A stretch of 64,000 nucleotides of DNA from Lonsdalea britannica (GCF_002111595.1 NZ_LUTN01000013.1:1-64000); one strand, 5' to 3'. Counted from the first letter of the stretch, positions 18,415 through 29,282 are shown. Numbers and translations: made by a program. Notes: generated from the letters alone by a model not told the origin.

Positions 18415-19607
18415 TTATTGCACGGCGGCGAATGCCGCGGCAACCCTTTGTACATTGCTGTGATTAAGTCCGGCCATACAAACGCGACCGCTGGCGATGA
18501 GGTAAACGCCGAACTCCTCGCGCAGCCGATCCACTTGTTCAGGGCTAAAACCCGTGTAGCTGAACATTCCACGTTGCGTCAGCAGGTAGTCGAAATTACG
18601 ATCGGGCAGGGCTTGCTTCAGCGCATCCACCAACGTTTGACGCATCTCCGAGATACGTTGACGCATCGCCGTCACCTCGGCATGCCATTCGGCGTTCAGC
18701 GTTTCATCGTTGAGCACGTGAGAAACCAGCTGTCCGCCGAAGTTCGGCGGGCTGGAGTAGTTGCGGCGCACCGTGGCTTTCAACTGACCCAATACGCGCT
18801 CTGCGGCCTGACGGTCTTCACAAATGACGGACAGCCCGCCGACGCGTTCGCTGTATAGCGAGAAAATTTTCGAAAACGAATTGCTCACCAGCGCAGGCAA
18901 GCCGGAGCCCGCGATGGCGCGGATGGCGTAAGCATCGTCGTCCATGCCAGCGCCAAATCCCTGATAGGCGATATCCAGGAAAGGGATCAGCTTGCGTGAC
19001 AGCAGCACTTCAATCATTTGATCCCATTGCGCATGGGTCAAATCCGCGCCGGTCGGATTGTGGCAGCAGGGATGCAACAGAACGATGCTTTGTGCTGGCA
19101 GCTGTTTCAGCGCGTCGAGCATGCCCTGGAAGTTCACGCCGCGGCTGTCGTTGTCGAAGTAAGGTAGGTATGAACCTGGAAGCCAGCGCCGGAGAAGATG
19201 GCGATATGGTTTTCCCAGGTCGGGTCGCTGACCCAGACTTCAGAATCAGGAAAATAGCGCTTCAGAAAATCGGCGCCGACTTTCAGCGCGCCTGAGCCGC
19301 CTACAGTCTGGATCGTGGCGATGCGCCCGGCGCTCAGCGCGGGGTGGTGATCGCCAAACAGCAGCCGCTGAATCGCGCTGCGATAAGACGCCAATCCTTC
19401 CATCGGCAGGTAGCTGCTCGCATGTTTGAACTGATCCGTCAGTTGAGCCTGTGCGGCGCTGACCGCTTTCAACTGGGGGATCACCGCGTGCTCGTCGTAG
19501 TACAGCCCGATGCTGAGGTTGACTTTATCGGCTCGGGGGTCCTGTTTAAATTGTTCCATCAGCGACAGAATGGGATCGCCCGCATAGGCGTCAACATGTT
19601 GAAACAC
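18415..19607 (-). pseudogene. tyrB: Aromatic amino acid aminotransferase TyrB (one-base frameshift)
   Basis: TyrB is a PLP enzyme making the last step of tyrosine, phenylalanine and leucine synthesis. The fold-type I core is clear: [30 protein letters not shown], and the PLP lysine in [11 protein letters not shown]. The frame breaks near 19163: one missing G in the plus-strand GG turns [15 protein letters not shown] into two frames. With it restored the product is 397 aa, exactly the E. coli length. The start is taken as GTG at 19607 (reads [12 protein letters not shown]), with AGGAG 9 bases upstream, rather than the GTG at 19613. In E. coli the gene follows alr; here four genes separate them. 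Confidence 0.92.
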
Positions 19608-19669
19608 AGTCACATACTCCTGGATTAGTCGATATCTCGCGTAGTGATAATGCCGATAGTCCTAAGACG

Positions 19670-20284
19670 TTACACCGCGTAGCGTCCGGGGCGGTGATTC
19701 ATGGCAATAATCAGATTCAGGATGGTTGCTCCCATGATAGAGGCAACCAGCATGGGTATGCTTACCACGAACAACGACGCCAGCACAATAATCACATCCA
19801 CTACCATTTGAAATTTCCCGGCCCTGATTCCACTTTTATCCTGTAGATAAAGCGCAAGAATATTCACGCCGCCCAGGCTGGCTTTGTGGCGGAACAAGAC
19901 GATAAATCCCAACCCCATAATCACATTGCCGAACAGCGTCGCATAAAAAGGATCCAGCCGGTCGATATGGATGAAGTGTCCGTGCAGGTCGGAAAATACC
20001 GAGACCAGCGCGACAGCGCAGAAGGTCTTGAGCGTAAAACGCCAGCCCATACGGCGGATCGCCAGATAGTAAAACGGCAGGTTGATCAGGAAGAACGCGA
20101 CGCCGAATGAGAGATGAAGCACATAGTGCAGCAAAAAGGCCATGCCTGCGGTTCCCCCGGTCAGGGCGCCGGACTGGCGCAGCAGCACGACGCCAAAAGA
20201 CACCATAAGTGTACCGATAAGGAGCGCGATCATATCCTCTATGGGGGTGTGCGACAGATCGTCGTGGCTGATGACACTATCCAT
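19670..20284 (-). CDS. YitT family membrane protein
   Basis: The 204-aa inner-membrane protein belongs to the YitT/DUF161 family, with five to six hydrophobic helices. The family pattern GALTGGTAGMAFLLHY (about residues 39-54) and the later HKASLGGVNILALYLQDKSG (about 133-152) are visible. It lacks the C-terminal DUF2179 domain found in longer Gram-positive members. Function is unknown. It sits upstream of tyrB on the same strand with a 62-base gap, so co-transcription is possible. Confidence 0.8.
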   Translation of the reverse strand: MDSVISHDDLSHTPIEDMIALLIGTLMVSFGVVLLRQSGALTGGTAGMAFLLHYVLHLSFGVAFFLINLPFYYLAIRRMGWRFTLKTFCAVALVSVFSDLHGHFIHIDRLDPFYATLFGNVIMGLGFIVLFRHKASLGGVNILALYLQDKSGIRAGKFQMVVDVIIVLASLFVVSIPMLVASIMGATILNLIIAMNHRPGRYAV

Positions 20285-20542
20285 AAGAACAGTACGTTAG
20301 TTGATTGAACGATAGAGAATAGGAAGCAAAAAGCGCACCAGGCTACGCCAGTCCGGAGTAGTCTGGGTGATCTGCAAACAGTTTCAAGGCTAACGTATTG
20401 AAATCGCGGAGGGTTAATTTTGCACGAAACGCGCGTTAAATGAGGTTTTTTTCGTTGGGGTGTGAGAAATATCCTTCACTGGTGCGTAATCTGACTGATC
20501 CATGTGCACCATAATAAAGCCTTATGCCCCAATTTGGGGCAA

Positions 20543-21010
20543 TCAGACCGTTGCCGCCATCAGCCCATTTTCCTTAAGACGATTGAGGACCACCGAGGTT
20601 TTCAGGTGCGCCACGCTCTTGTTCTGCGACAGGATATGACTGATCAGTTCGCTCAGCCCGGGCAGATCAGCCACCGCGACTTTCAGCAGGTAGTCGGCGT
20701 CGCCGGTCGTTTTATAGGCGTCGATGATGGCATCCACTTCGCCCAGCATTTGGTGGAAGCTGTCCACGCATTCCGGGGTGTGATTGATGAGGCGTACTTC
20801 GATCAATCCCAGCGTTTCCAGCCCCATCGCGTCCGGCGCCAAGCGGGCGTGATAGCCCAAAATCAGCTGTGCGTGTTCAAGAGCAATGCGACGACGCGAG
20901 CACTGCGATGCGGACAGCCCGACCAGCTCGCTGAGCTCCTGATTGGTCAGTCGGCCGTTGGACTGCAGTAGCGTCAGAATTTTCAGGTCAAAGTCATCAA
21001 TGTTGTACAT
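20543..21010 (-). CDS. Lrp/AsnC family transcriptional regulator
   Basis: This 155-aa DNA-binding protein has an N-terminal winged helix-turn-helix (residues 6-60, LTNQELSELVGLSASQCSRR) and a C-terminal RAM effector domain (about 70-145, with KTTGDADYLLKVAV). Family members form octamers and sense amino acids. It is divergent from the cyclohexadienyl dehydratase gene at 21333 and upstream of the YitT and tyrB genes, so control of aromatic amino acid metabolism is a fair inference. Its usual target here is unknown. Confidence 0.88.
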   Translation of the reverse strand: MYNIDDFDLKILTLLQSNGRLTNQELSELVGLSASQCSRRRIALEHAQLILGYHARLAPDAMGLETLGLIEVRLINHTPECVDSFHQMLGEVDAIIDAYKTTGDADYLLKVAVADLPGLSELISHILSQNKSVAHLKTSVVLNRLKENGLMAATV

Positions 21011-21332
21011 GGCGATGTTTACCGGGCAAAAGACGGTCTTACAGACTAACAGGTTTTTACCGCTCGGAAACCCTGCGGCCGTCCCGGCGAGAGGCGTCTG
21101 AACGACAACGCGTATTAAGCGCGCTGTAATGCGGGAATCGGCATGCGATCCACGAGCGGTTTTCGGGCGAAAATCTGGAGCATTATGCCAAGGACGCTGA
21201 GTTTGAAAGCGCAGGATAGTGGATTGCGCTCTAACTGTTGGTGCGCCTGTCGGGATGTGTCATAAAGAGTGAAAAATTATCACGTCGGCGCAAGCACGAC
21301 GTCGCTCAACGTCAATAGTAAGGGTGAAATGA
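21011..21332. other. Divergent promoter region between the AsnC regulator and the PheC-like gene
   Basis: The 322-base gap holds no gene. Ribosome-binding sequence AAGGGTGAAATGA precedes the start at 21333. A regulatory role is inferred from the divergent layout. Confidence 0.5.
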
Positions 21333-22097
21333 ATGAAGAAATGGTTCCCGCTGACTCTGTTGCTGGCTTCCGGCGCCGCAAGCGCCGCATCCCATCTGGA
21401 TAGCGTGCAGCAGCAGGGCGTGCTGAGAGTCTGTACCACCGGCGATTACAAGCCTTACAGCTTGCTGCGAGAAGACGGCGAATACGAAGGGATCGATATC
21501 GATATGGCGCACTCGCTGGCCGCCAGCCTCGGGGTGAAGGTCGCCTGGGTGAAAACGACCTGGAAAACGCTGATGCCCGACTTTCTGGCAGGGCAGTGTG
21601 ATATCGCCGTTGGCGGCATTTCCGTGACACTGGAGCGACAGAAAAAAGCGTTCTTTACGAACCGAATCGACGTGGATGGCAAAATCCCGCTGGTGCGTTG
21701 CGAAGACAAAGCGAAGTATCAGACGATCGACCAAATCAACCGTCCGTCCGTGCGTTTGATTGAACCTGCCGGCGGCACCAATGAGGCGTTTGCGCACGCT
21801 CATTTGCCTCATGCGCAGCTGATGCTGCACGATAACGTCACGATCTTCCAGCAGCTGGCGGACGGTAAAGCCGACGTCATGATTACCGAAGCCTCGGAGG
21901 CGTTGTACCAGCAGAAACACTATCCCTCGCTGTGTGCGGTCAATCCGGAGCATCCGTTGCAGTATGGAGAAAAAGCCTTTTTACTGCCGCGGGATGACTC
22001 AAGCTGGAAACAGTATGTGGACCAATGGCTGCACTTGACAAAATCCACCGGAGAGCACCAGCAGATTATGGGGAGATGGCTTTCCGTAACAAAGTAA
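21333..22097 (+). CDS. pheC: Periplasmic cyclohexadienyl dehydratase (PheC-like; prephenate/arogenate dehydratase)
   Basis: The 254-aa protein has a signal peptide (MKKWFPLTLLLASGAASAA) and a solute-binding-protein fold that in this subfamily has become an enzyme. Motifs match Pseudomonas aeruginosa PheC along the whole length: RVCTTGDYKPYS (residues 31-42), GGTNEAFAHA, DNVTIFQQLADGKADVM, LCAVNPEHP and EKAFLLPRDD...YVDQWLHL. Such enzymes convert prephenate to phenylpyruvate and arogenate to phenylalanine in the periplasm. A polar amino-acid ABC binding protein is the main alternative, but no transporter genes are adjacent. An AsnC regulator is divergent, and the aromatic aminotransferase TyrB that would use phenylpyruvate is 2.5 kb away. 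Confidence 0.8.
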   Translation: MKKWFPLTLLLASGAASAASHLDSVQQQGVLRVCTTGDYKPYSLLREDGEYEGIDIDMAHSLAASLGVKVAWVKTTWKTLMPDFLAGQCDIAVGGISVTLERQKKAFFTNRIDVDGKIPLVRCEDKAKYQTIDQINRPSVRLIEPAGGTNEAFAHAHLPHAQLMLHDNVTIFQQLADGKADVMITEASEALYQQKHYPSLCAVNPEHPLQYGEKAFLLPRDDSSWKQYVDQWLHLTKSTGEHQQIMGRWLSVTK

Positions 22098-22337
22098 TAA
22101 TCCATTAATGGGTAAGTATTAGGTGATTTAGGCTAAAATAGCCTCACTTAACCAGATTTCACGCGATCGCATCGATAGCTAAAAGGAACAATATTTTATC
22201 TATCGGTGCTTTTTTTGTTCATATTTTTTGAACGTAGTCACCAAATTAACCCAATTTTAACAGCGCCGTAACTGGACTATGATTATCCACATCGAAGACA
22301 GACATCGTCTTCCTAATAATCATGTGAAGGATATTTT

Positions 22338-22589
22338 ATGAAAATGCTCAATACCGTTATCGCCGCTGTGGTACTTTCTACCGCTTCATTCGCCACGTTA
22401 GCCGCGACCGAAGTCAACCAGTCTCAGGATTCGTCCATCGGCAGCGTATCCGCCAAAGCAAGAAACCTGAGCGATCTTCAATCCAACCTGTCTTCCGCGG
22501 CTGATGCCTCGGGTGCGAAGTCATTCCGCATCATCTCCACGATGGACAGCAGCAACCATATCCGCGGTGTCGCTGAACTTTATAACTAA
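22338..22589 (+). CDS. YhcN/BhsA-type DUF1471 periplasmic stress protein
   Basis: The 83-aa protein has a signal peptide (MKMLNTVIAAVVLSTASFAT, cut after LAA) and one DUF1471 domain: IGSVSAKARNLSDLQSNL followed by SGAKSFRIIS and the C-terminal HIRGVAELYN. E. coli relatives (BhsA, McbA, YhcN) respond to stress and affect biofilm formation. Ribosome-binding site GAAGGA lies 10 bases upstream. The gene is a single unit closed by a strong terminator. Which paralogue it corresponds to cannot be decided by eye. Confidence 0.85.
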   Translation: MKMLNTVIAAVVLSTASFATLAATEVNQSQDSSIGSVSAKARNLSDLQSNLSSAADASGAKSFRIISTMDSSNHIRGVAELYN

Positions 22590-22660
22590 TTTTTTCTGTG
22601 GGGCATCTTCTTCATAAGGTTGGCTGCTCATGAAACCTATCGATGATAAGACACCCGATA

Positions 22661-22691
22661 AAAAGGCCCGCAATGTGATTGCGGGCCTTTT
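22661..22691. terminator. Bidirectional terminator between the DUF1471 gene and alr
   Basis: A perfect 14-bp stem (22661-22674 with 22678-22691) with a 3-nt loop and A/T tracts at both ends lies between convergent genes. Confidence 0.9.
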
Positions 22692-22718
22692 TTACGTCTG
22701 CGTCGGGACGATCAATAT

Positions 22719-23804
22719 TTAGAACGGCTCATCCGTATAAGCGATATGAGTGCGGGACGTCAGGCGCGTCAGCAGCTCATAGGCGCTCACGTCATTCATC
22801 GCGGCCACGCTTTCGACTGGCAAATGTTTTCCCCACAGCTCGACTTCATCGCCGACCCGATCCTGCGCGTCCGGCCCCAGATCCACCGTGATCATATCCA
22901 TAGAGACCCGACCCGCCAGCGGGACGTTACGTCCATTGATCCACACCGGCGTGCCGCTTTTCGCGCAACGGGGATAGCCGTCCCCATAGCCCATGGCGAC
23001 GACGCCGAGTCGCGTATTACGCGTGCTGGTCCAGGCGCTGCCGTAGCCGACGGGCTCACCGGACTGGTGTTCGCGCACGGCAATCAGGTGGGAAACGAGG
23101 CGCATTGCAGGCTGTAGTCCCCAGCGGGCGGCGTTGTCGCCATTGAGTGGGGAGACACCGTAGAGAATAATGCCGGGACGAATCTGGTCGCGGTGTGACT
23201 GCGGCCACAGCAAAATGCCGCCGGAGGCGGCGATGGATTGCGCTCCCGGCTTACCCGCCGCGACGGCGTCGAACGTCGCCAGCTGACGCTCGGTGACGTC
23301 GACGTCTGGCTCATCTGCACGGCAAAAATGGCTCATGATGTTCACCGGTTGCACCACATTGTGGCAACGAGACAGGCGTTGCCAGAAAGCGTCTGCCTGA
23401 TCCGGACGGACGCCGAGACGGTGCATGCCCGTATCCAGCTTCATCCAGACCGTCAATGGACGCGCCAGCGTCGCCTGCTCCAGCGCTTCCAACTGTTCAA
23501 TGCTGTGGACCGCAGTTTCCAGCCCGTTGGCCGCCAGCACAGGCAGATCTTCCGCGGAGAAAAAACCTTCCAGCAGCAAAATAGGGTGAGTGATACCCGC
23601 GTCGCGCAGGGCCAGAGCTTCGCTGAGGCGGGCGACGCCGAACGCATCGGCGTCGCTCAGCGTACGGGCGGTTTCCAGCGCGCCATGCCCGTAGGCATTG
23701 GCTTTGACGATGGCCACCAGGCGGCTATTCGGCGCACGCTGGCGGATGACTTGCAGATTATGTCGCAGAGCGCGGCGATTAATGACGGCGGTTGCCGTTT
23801 GCAT
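22719..23804 (-). CDS. alr: Alanine racemase, biosynthetic
   Basis: This 361-aa PLP enzyme interconverts L- and D-alanine for peptidoglycan synthesis. The PLP lysine lies in [12 protein letters not shown] (residue 34). The TIM barrel is followed by a C-terminal beta domain with the second catalytic tyrosine in VGYGSAW and the conserved [12 protein letters not shown]. Length is as in E. coli Alr (359). It lies 18 bases after dnaB on the same strand, the conserved dnaB-alr operon. Confidence 0.97.
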   Translation of the reverse strand: MQTATAVINRRALRHNLQVIRQRAPNSRLVAIVKANAYGHGALETARTLSDADAFGVARLSEALALRDAGITHPILLLEGFFSAEDLPVLAANGLETAVHSIEQLEALEQATLARPLTVWMKLDTGMHRLGVRPDQADAFWQRLSRCHNVVQPVNIMSHFCRADEPDVDVTERQLATFDAVAAGKPGAQSIAASGGILLWPQSHRDQIRPGIILYGVSPLNGDNAARWGLQPAMRLVSHLIAVREHQSGEPVGYGSAWTSTRNTRLGVVAMGYGDGYPRCAKSGTPVWINGRNVPLAGRVSMDMITVDLGPDAQDRVGDEVELWGKHLPVESVAAMNDVSAYELLTRLTSRTHIAYTDEPF

Positions 23805-23822
23805 GCTCGTTCCCTTATCGCA

Positions 23823-25232
23823 TTATTCATCATCGTACTGTGGCCCGGCGTAGTTATCGAACCGCGACCACTGCCCGTTAAAGGTCAGGCGTACCGAGCC
23901 GATGGGACCGTTACGCTGTTTCCCAATAATAATTTCAGCGATGCCTTTCAGGTCGCTGTTCTCGTGATAAACCTCGTCACGATAGATAAACATGATCAAG
24001 TCGGCGTCCTGTTCGATGGAGCCGGACTCACGCAGGTCGGAGTTGACCGGACGTTTATCGGCGCGCTGCTCCAGACTACGGTTAAGCTGGGACAGTGCGA
24101 TAACAGGCACTTGCAATTCTTTCGCCAATGCTTTGAGCGAGCGTGAAATTTCTGCGATTTCCAGCGTTCGGTTTTCCGACAGCGACGGTACCCGCATTAA
24201 CTGCAGGTAGTCGATCATGATGAGGCTGAGGCCGTCATGTTCGCGGAAGACGCGACGCGCGCGGGAACGGACTTCCGTCGGCGTCAGGCCGGAGGAGTCA
24301 TCGATGTACATGTTGCGCTTTTCAAGCAGCAGCCCCATGGTGCTGGAGATACGCGCCCAATCCTCGTCGTCCAGCTGACCGGTACGAATACGGGTCTGGT
24401 CGACGCGCGACAGCGACGCCAGCATACGCATCATGAGCTGGTCGCCGGGCATTTCCAGACTGAAAATTAGCACCGGCTTTTCCTGCGTCATGGCGGCGTT
24501 TTCGCACAGGTTCATGGCGAACGTGGTTTTCCCCATGGACGGTCGGGCCGCCACGATAATCAGGTCGGATTTCTGTAGACCGGCCGTCTTCTTATCCAGA
24601 TCCTGATAGCCGCTGGACACCCCGGTCACCCCGTCGTGCGGGCGCTGATAAAGCTGCTCGATACGGGAAACGGTGTCTTCCAGAATGCGGTCGATACTTT
24701 TCGGACCTTCGTCCTTGCTGGCGCGGTTTTCCGCGATTTGGAAGACGCGGGATTCCGCCAGATCCAGCAGATCTTCGCTGCTGCGGCCCTGCGGATCGTA
24801 ACCGGCGTCGGCGATCTCGTTGGCGACGGCGATCATTTCACGCACGACGGCGCGTTCGCGCACGATATCGGCGTAGGCGCCGATGTTCGCGGCGCTGGGG
24901 GTGTTCTTCGCCAGCTCGGCCAGATAGGCGAAGCCGCCGGCGGATTCCAGTTCGCCTTTCTGCTCCAGCGACTCTGACAGGGTAATCAGGTCGATGGGTT
25001 TGCTCATCTCCAGCAAACGCTGCATTTCGCTGAAAATCAGCCGATGAGCGCGATTAAAGAAGTCATTGGTGACGACGCGTTCTGCTACGTTGTCCCAGCG
25101 CTCGTTGTCGAGCATCAGTCCACCCAACACAGACTGTTCCGCTTCCAATGAATGTGGGGGGAGCTTTAGCCCTTCGACCTGACGGTCGCGAGGTTCTGCG
25201 GATTTATTGGTGGATCTTTTCTTCTCTGCCAT
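23823..25232 (-). CDS. dnaB: Replicative DNA helicase DnaB
   Basis: DnaB is the hexameric 5'-3' helicase at the replication fork. The 469-aa protein has the N-terminal domain (LPPHSLEAEQSVLGGLMLDN, residues 27-46) and the RecA-like motor with Walker A ARPSMGKTT, Walker B LIMIDYLQLM and the arginine-containing SGSIEQDADLIMFIYRDE. The MAEKKRSTNK start at 25232 matches the E. coli length (471); a longer in-frame reading to 25304 lacks support. The gene is divergent from qor across 119 bases. Confidence 0.97.
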   Translation of the reverse strand: MAEKKRSTNKSAEPRDRQVEGLKLPPHSLEAEQSVLGGLMLDNERWDNVAERVVTNDFFNRAHRLIFSEMQRLLEMSKPIDLITLSESLEQKGELESAGGFAYLAELAKNTPSAANIGAYADIVRERAVVREMIAVANEIADAGYDPQGRSSEDLLDLAESRVFQIAENRASKDEGPKSIDRILEDTVSRIEQLYQRPHDGVTGVSSGYQDLDKKTAGLQKSDLIIVAARPSMGKTTFAMNLCENAAMTQEKPVLIFSLEMPGDQLMMRMLASLSRVDQTRIRTGQLDDEDWARISSTMGLLLEKRNMYIDDSSGLTPTEVRSRARRVFREHDGLSLIMIDYLQLMRVPSLSENRTLEIAEISRSLKALAKELQVPVIALSQLNRSLEQRADKRPVNSDLRESGSIEQDADLIMFIYRDEVYHENSDLKGIAEIIIGKQRNGPIGSVRLTFNGQWSRFDNYAGPQYDDE

Positions 25233-25351
25233 GAAGCGCGTTCTTACGGGTTGATTTACCAGAATGGAAGGGGGCATTGTATCTCTGAAAAGCGGGAATG
25301 ACACCCGCTGTCACCGTGAACCCCTAAATTGAGAAAGAATCTGGAGAGCAT

Positions 25352-26335
25352 ATGGCTAAGCGCATTCAATTCAGCAGTCCCGGCGGACCTGAGGTGCTGG
25401 AGCTGGTGGACTATCTCCCCGCCGAACCGGCCCGGGACGAGGTACAGATCGAAAACCGCGCCATCGGCGTCAACTTCATCGACACCTATTTCCGCTCCGG
25501 GCTGTATCCCGCGCCGTCCTTGCCCTCCGGTCTGGGTAGCGAAGCGGCAGGCGTGGTGACGAAAGTCGGTGCCGACGTCTCGGCATTGCAGGTAGGCGAC
25601 CGCGTAGTTTATGCGCAGGGCGGGCTGGGCGCTTACAGTCAGGTGCACAATGTGTCCGCGGACAAAGTGGCGAAGCTGCCGGATGCCATCAGTTTCGAAC
25701 AGGCGGCGGCCAGTTTCCTGAAAGGGCTGACGGTATACTATCTGCTGCGTAAAACCTACGACGTGCAGCCGGGCGAAACCATTCTGTTTCACGCGGCGGC
25801 GGGCGGCGTTGGGCTGATCGCCTGCCAGTGGGCTAAAGCGCTGGGCGCTCGGCTGATTGGGACGGTAGGGTCCGCGCAGAAAGCCGAGCTGGCGCAAAAG
25901 GCCGGCGCATGGGCGACCATTAACTACCAGCAGGAAGACATCGTGCAGCGCGTCGTGGCGTTGACCGATGGCAACAAGGTCGGCGTGGTGTACGACTCCG
26001 TCGGGAAAGCCACCTGGGAGGCGTCGCTGGACTGCCTGCAACGCCGGGGATTGATGGTGAGTTTCGGCAACGCCTCCGGGCCGGTCACCGGCGTCGATCT
26101 GGGCATCCTCAACAAGAAAGGCTCGCTGTACGTCACGCGGCCGTCGCTGTTCGGCTATATCACCCATCGAGAAGAGCTTGAAGAAGCCTGCAATGCGCTG
26201 TTTTCCCTGATCGCCAGCGGCGCGATTTCGGTAGACGTACCGGAGGCGCAAAAATTCGCGCTGGCCGATGCGCGACAGGCGCATCTGGCGCTGGAGGGGC
26301 GTCAGACTCAAGGCTCTTGCCTGCTGATCCCGTAA
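25352..26335 (+). CDS. qor: NADPH:quinone oxidoreductase (quinone reductase, QOR-type)
   Basis: The 327-aa zinc-free medium-chain dehydrogenase reduces quinones with NADPH. Visible features are the GroES-like N-terminal domain (GVNFIDTYFRSGLYP), the Rossmann motif HAAAGGVGLIACQWAKALGA (about residues 150-169) and the long C-terminal half. E. coli Qor is also 327 aa and divergent from dnaB in the same way. AGGAG-like sequence GGAGAG precedes the ATG. Confidence 0.96.
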   Translation: MAKRIQFSSPGGPEVLELVDYLPAEPARDEVQIENRAIGVNFIDTYFRSGLYPAPSLPSGLGSEAAGVVTKVGADVSALQVGDRVVYAQGGLGAYSQVHNVSADKVAKLPDAISFEQAAASFLKGLTVYYLLRKTYDVQPGETILFHAAAGGVGLIACQWAKALGARLIGTVGSAQKAELAQKAGAWATINYQQEDIVQRVVALTDGNKVGVVYDSVGKATWEASLDCLQRRGLMVSFGNASGPVTGVDLGILNKKGSLYVTRPSLFGYITHREELEEACNALFSLIASGAISVDVPEAQKFALADARQAHLALEGRQTQGSCLLIP

Positions 26336-26362
26336 GACTCCGCGTGTTCTGAGCCAGAAAGC

Positions 26363-26387
26363 ACAACGCCCGCGAAGCGGGCGTTGT
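26363..26387 (+). terminator. Rho-independent terminator of qor
   Basis: An 11-bp perfect stem (26363-26373 with 26377-26387) with loop GAA lies 27 bases after the qor stop; the T run is short. Confidence 0.75.
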
Positions 26388-26739
26388 TATGTGTCAAGCC
26401 GGATGGGCTGCCCCGCTGGCGCCGGGGGAGGCTGTGAGGTTTAAATCTGGCGTGGGTGGATGCGCCCAACCGCCCGGTAAAAGGCGACGGTCGCGCGGCG
26501 GATTTTCATCGCGCTGTCTTGTAGGGTACAGCGGCTTGTCGGGAGAGGAGCCTGTACGGCGTCATTGTTATGGGTCCCGACGTTGATGAAAACAAGTTGT
26601 CGCCTGTGCGCGGTTCGGGGTGAAACGCGCACAGGCTGACAGACCCAAAGAGTACCCGTCTGATGAATCAAAAACTCATCGTTCACGCACAGTTTTGACG
26701 ATGTGTTTCTCCCGCTCCCTCTCTCCGCCTGGCACGGGT
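26388..26739. other. Intergenic region between qor and pspG
   Basis: The 352 bases hold no supportable gene. A GC-rich 11-bp hairpin (26602-26612 with 26626-26636) lies about 100 bases downstream of pspG and could end its transcript on the minus strand, although it lacks a full T run. Confidence 0.45.
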
Positions 26740-26964
26740 CTACCGGTAATAGCGCTGGCGCTGTTTTTGCTGGTAGCAGCGCCATATCCAGACCGCGGCG
26801 ACGGCCAATAGCAGCCATGGCAGCACCTTGAGCGCCATGACAAACAGGCCGCCGAGCAGCATGAAAACGGTGGCCGCCAGCAACGCGGCGAGCACGCCCA
26901 GCAGCGACAGCCCGGTCATTAACAGCATAATGAAGAAACCGACGACGAAGAAAATCTCAAACAT
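26740..26964 (-). CDS. pspG: Phage shock protein G
   Basis: The 74-aa inner-membrane protein has two or three hydrophobic segments and resembles E. coli PspG (80 aa): MFEIFFVVGFFIMLLMTGLS, then GLFVMALKVLPWLLL. PspG is an effector of the phage shock response to envelope stress. It sits between qor and dusA, as in E. coli. A sigma-54 type promoter lies about 75 bases upstream, consistent with activation by PspF. Confidence 0.92.
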   Translation of the reverse strand: MFEIFFVVGFFIMLLMTGLSLLGVLAALLAATVFMLLGGLFVMALKVLPWLLLAVAAVWIWRCYQQKQRQRYYR

Positions 26965-27036
26965 GGCGTACCCCTGTCAGTGTGATGCCGGACATGGTCC
27001 GGCGAAAGTGGCGATCAACGCCTGACAGGAGGTATT

Positions 27037-27052
27037 ACAAGAAGCGTGCCAA
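27037..27052 (-). promoter_or_regulatory. Sigma-54 promoter of pspG
   Basis: Read on the minus strand, TTGGCACGCTTCTTGT keeps the -24 element TTGGCAC at exact spacing from the -12 element TTGT (consensus TTGC). Its position upstream of pspG matches the sigma-54/PspF promoter known in E. coli. Confidence 0.8.
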
Positions 27053-27125
27053 TGCGGGGTTGGCTTAACCCTTGATTTCACTCGCGGGGTGAGAGGTCGG
27101 GGACGTTACGCCCCGGCGAGAATCA

Positions 27126-28178
<1,053 letters not shown>

Positions 28179-28454
28179 GTCTAAACTTTCTGGCGTGTGG
28201 AGCTGTCTCAGCGCGTCGGTAACGGCGTTCGACCCCGGGCCGAACGTATGTTGCATTAATATAACATAAGGTCGCGCAAACTCGCGGATGCCGAACGCAG
28301 AGAACGTGTAGGATGGCGGCAGCCCCGGAGCGATATTGCATAAAACGCGACGCGGGACGGCGCGGAACGCCGAAGGCATTGCTACACTTGCTGCGCCGGA
28401 GTCATGCGGGCAATACACGTTTTCAGAACGGTTTTTCATGCACTTGGGGGAATT

Positions 28455-29236
28455 ATGCAGTGTGATTTAATACTGGACGCCGGATTTTACCGTCATCTCT
28501 CGACCTACCTCGACGGTCTGCCGTTTCATCTGTTGCAACATAATTTCACTTACGGCGTCTTCTCAAGCCGACAGGACGAGGCGTCTGTCGCCGCCGGTTA
28601 CGAAGTCTATCCCTATAAAGACCTGTCTCAGGAACGCGCTGCGCTCCACGGACAGCTGGCGACTCGGTTCGCCGACGCGGACGTTTCGACGCTGGTCCTG
28701 TGGGCCGATCTGGCGTCGCCCGGCAGGAAATTCTGCTGTATGAAATTCTGATCTGGCTGGCAGATACGCGCGCGGGCGATAAGATCGCCTTGCGCTGTGT
28801 GGATCTTGCAGAGCTGCCCCGGCCTGCGTTTCAGGAAGGCACGCAGGCCTACTATCAGCGGATTTATCGTGATTTCTCGTTGCCGCAAAATAACAATCCC
28901 ATCACTCCCGAGCTGACTGCCGGCGCACGAAATATGCTGTCGTCGCTCTATCACGCCGGGCACCTGATCGTCAGACATCAAGACGTGCTGGCGGCGCTGC
29001 CCACGCACTTCTTCGACGACATTATTGTGTCTGTCGTGAATGCGCACTATCAGCCGGTCAAGGTGCTCACCGCGAAGGTGATGCTGTCCCTGTGGGCGAA
29101 AGGCTACGCCGAGGTGGAGGATGTGGTGATTATGTCGCGCATTCTGTTTCTGGCCAGCCACGATCCCCGCTTACAGGTGCGTAAAAACATCTTCGATCAG
29201 AATCTGATTTCCAACGTTTATATCAAGCTGAAGTGA
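28455..29236 (+). pseudogene. Unknown cytoplasmic protein (about 260 aa), one-base frameshift
   Basis: Two frames join into one protein: [20 protein letters not shown]...STLVLWADLASPG in the first and QEILLYEILIWLADTRAGDK...LISNVYIKLK in the second. The break is at 28722, where adding one G to CCCGG restores the frame, giving about 260 aa. There is no signal peptide or membrane helix; the composition is mixed alpha/beta. GGGGGA precedes the ATG at 28455. It is divergent from dusA and convergent with lysR. I do not recognise a family. The clean restoration by one base argues that the gene is intact in the organism. Confidence 0.65.
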
Positions 29237-29282
29237 CGGCAGTGTCCGGCGCGTTCGACGCACCGGACACATTGCGTGTGAC

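Noticed and set aside
17385..18572. A 395-codon open frame antisense to the chemoreceptor gene
   Set aside because: Composition (His/Arg/Leu/Gln-rich) is typical of a codon-bias shadow and the sense strand encodes a well-defined receptor.
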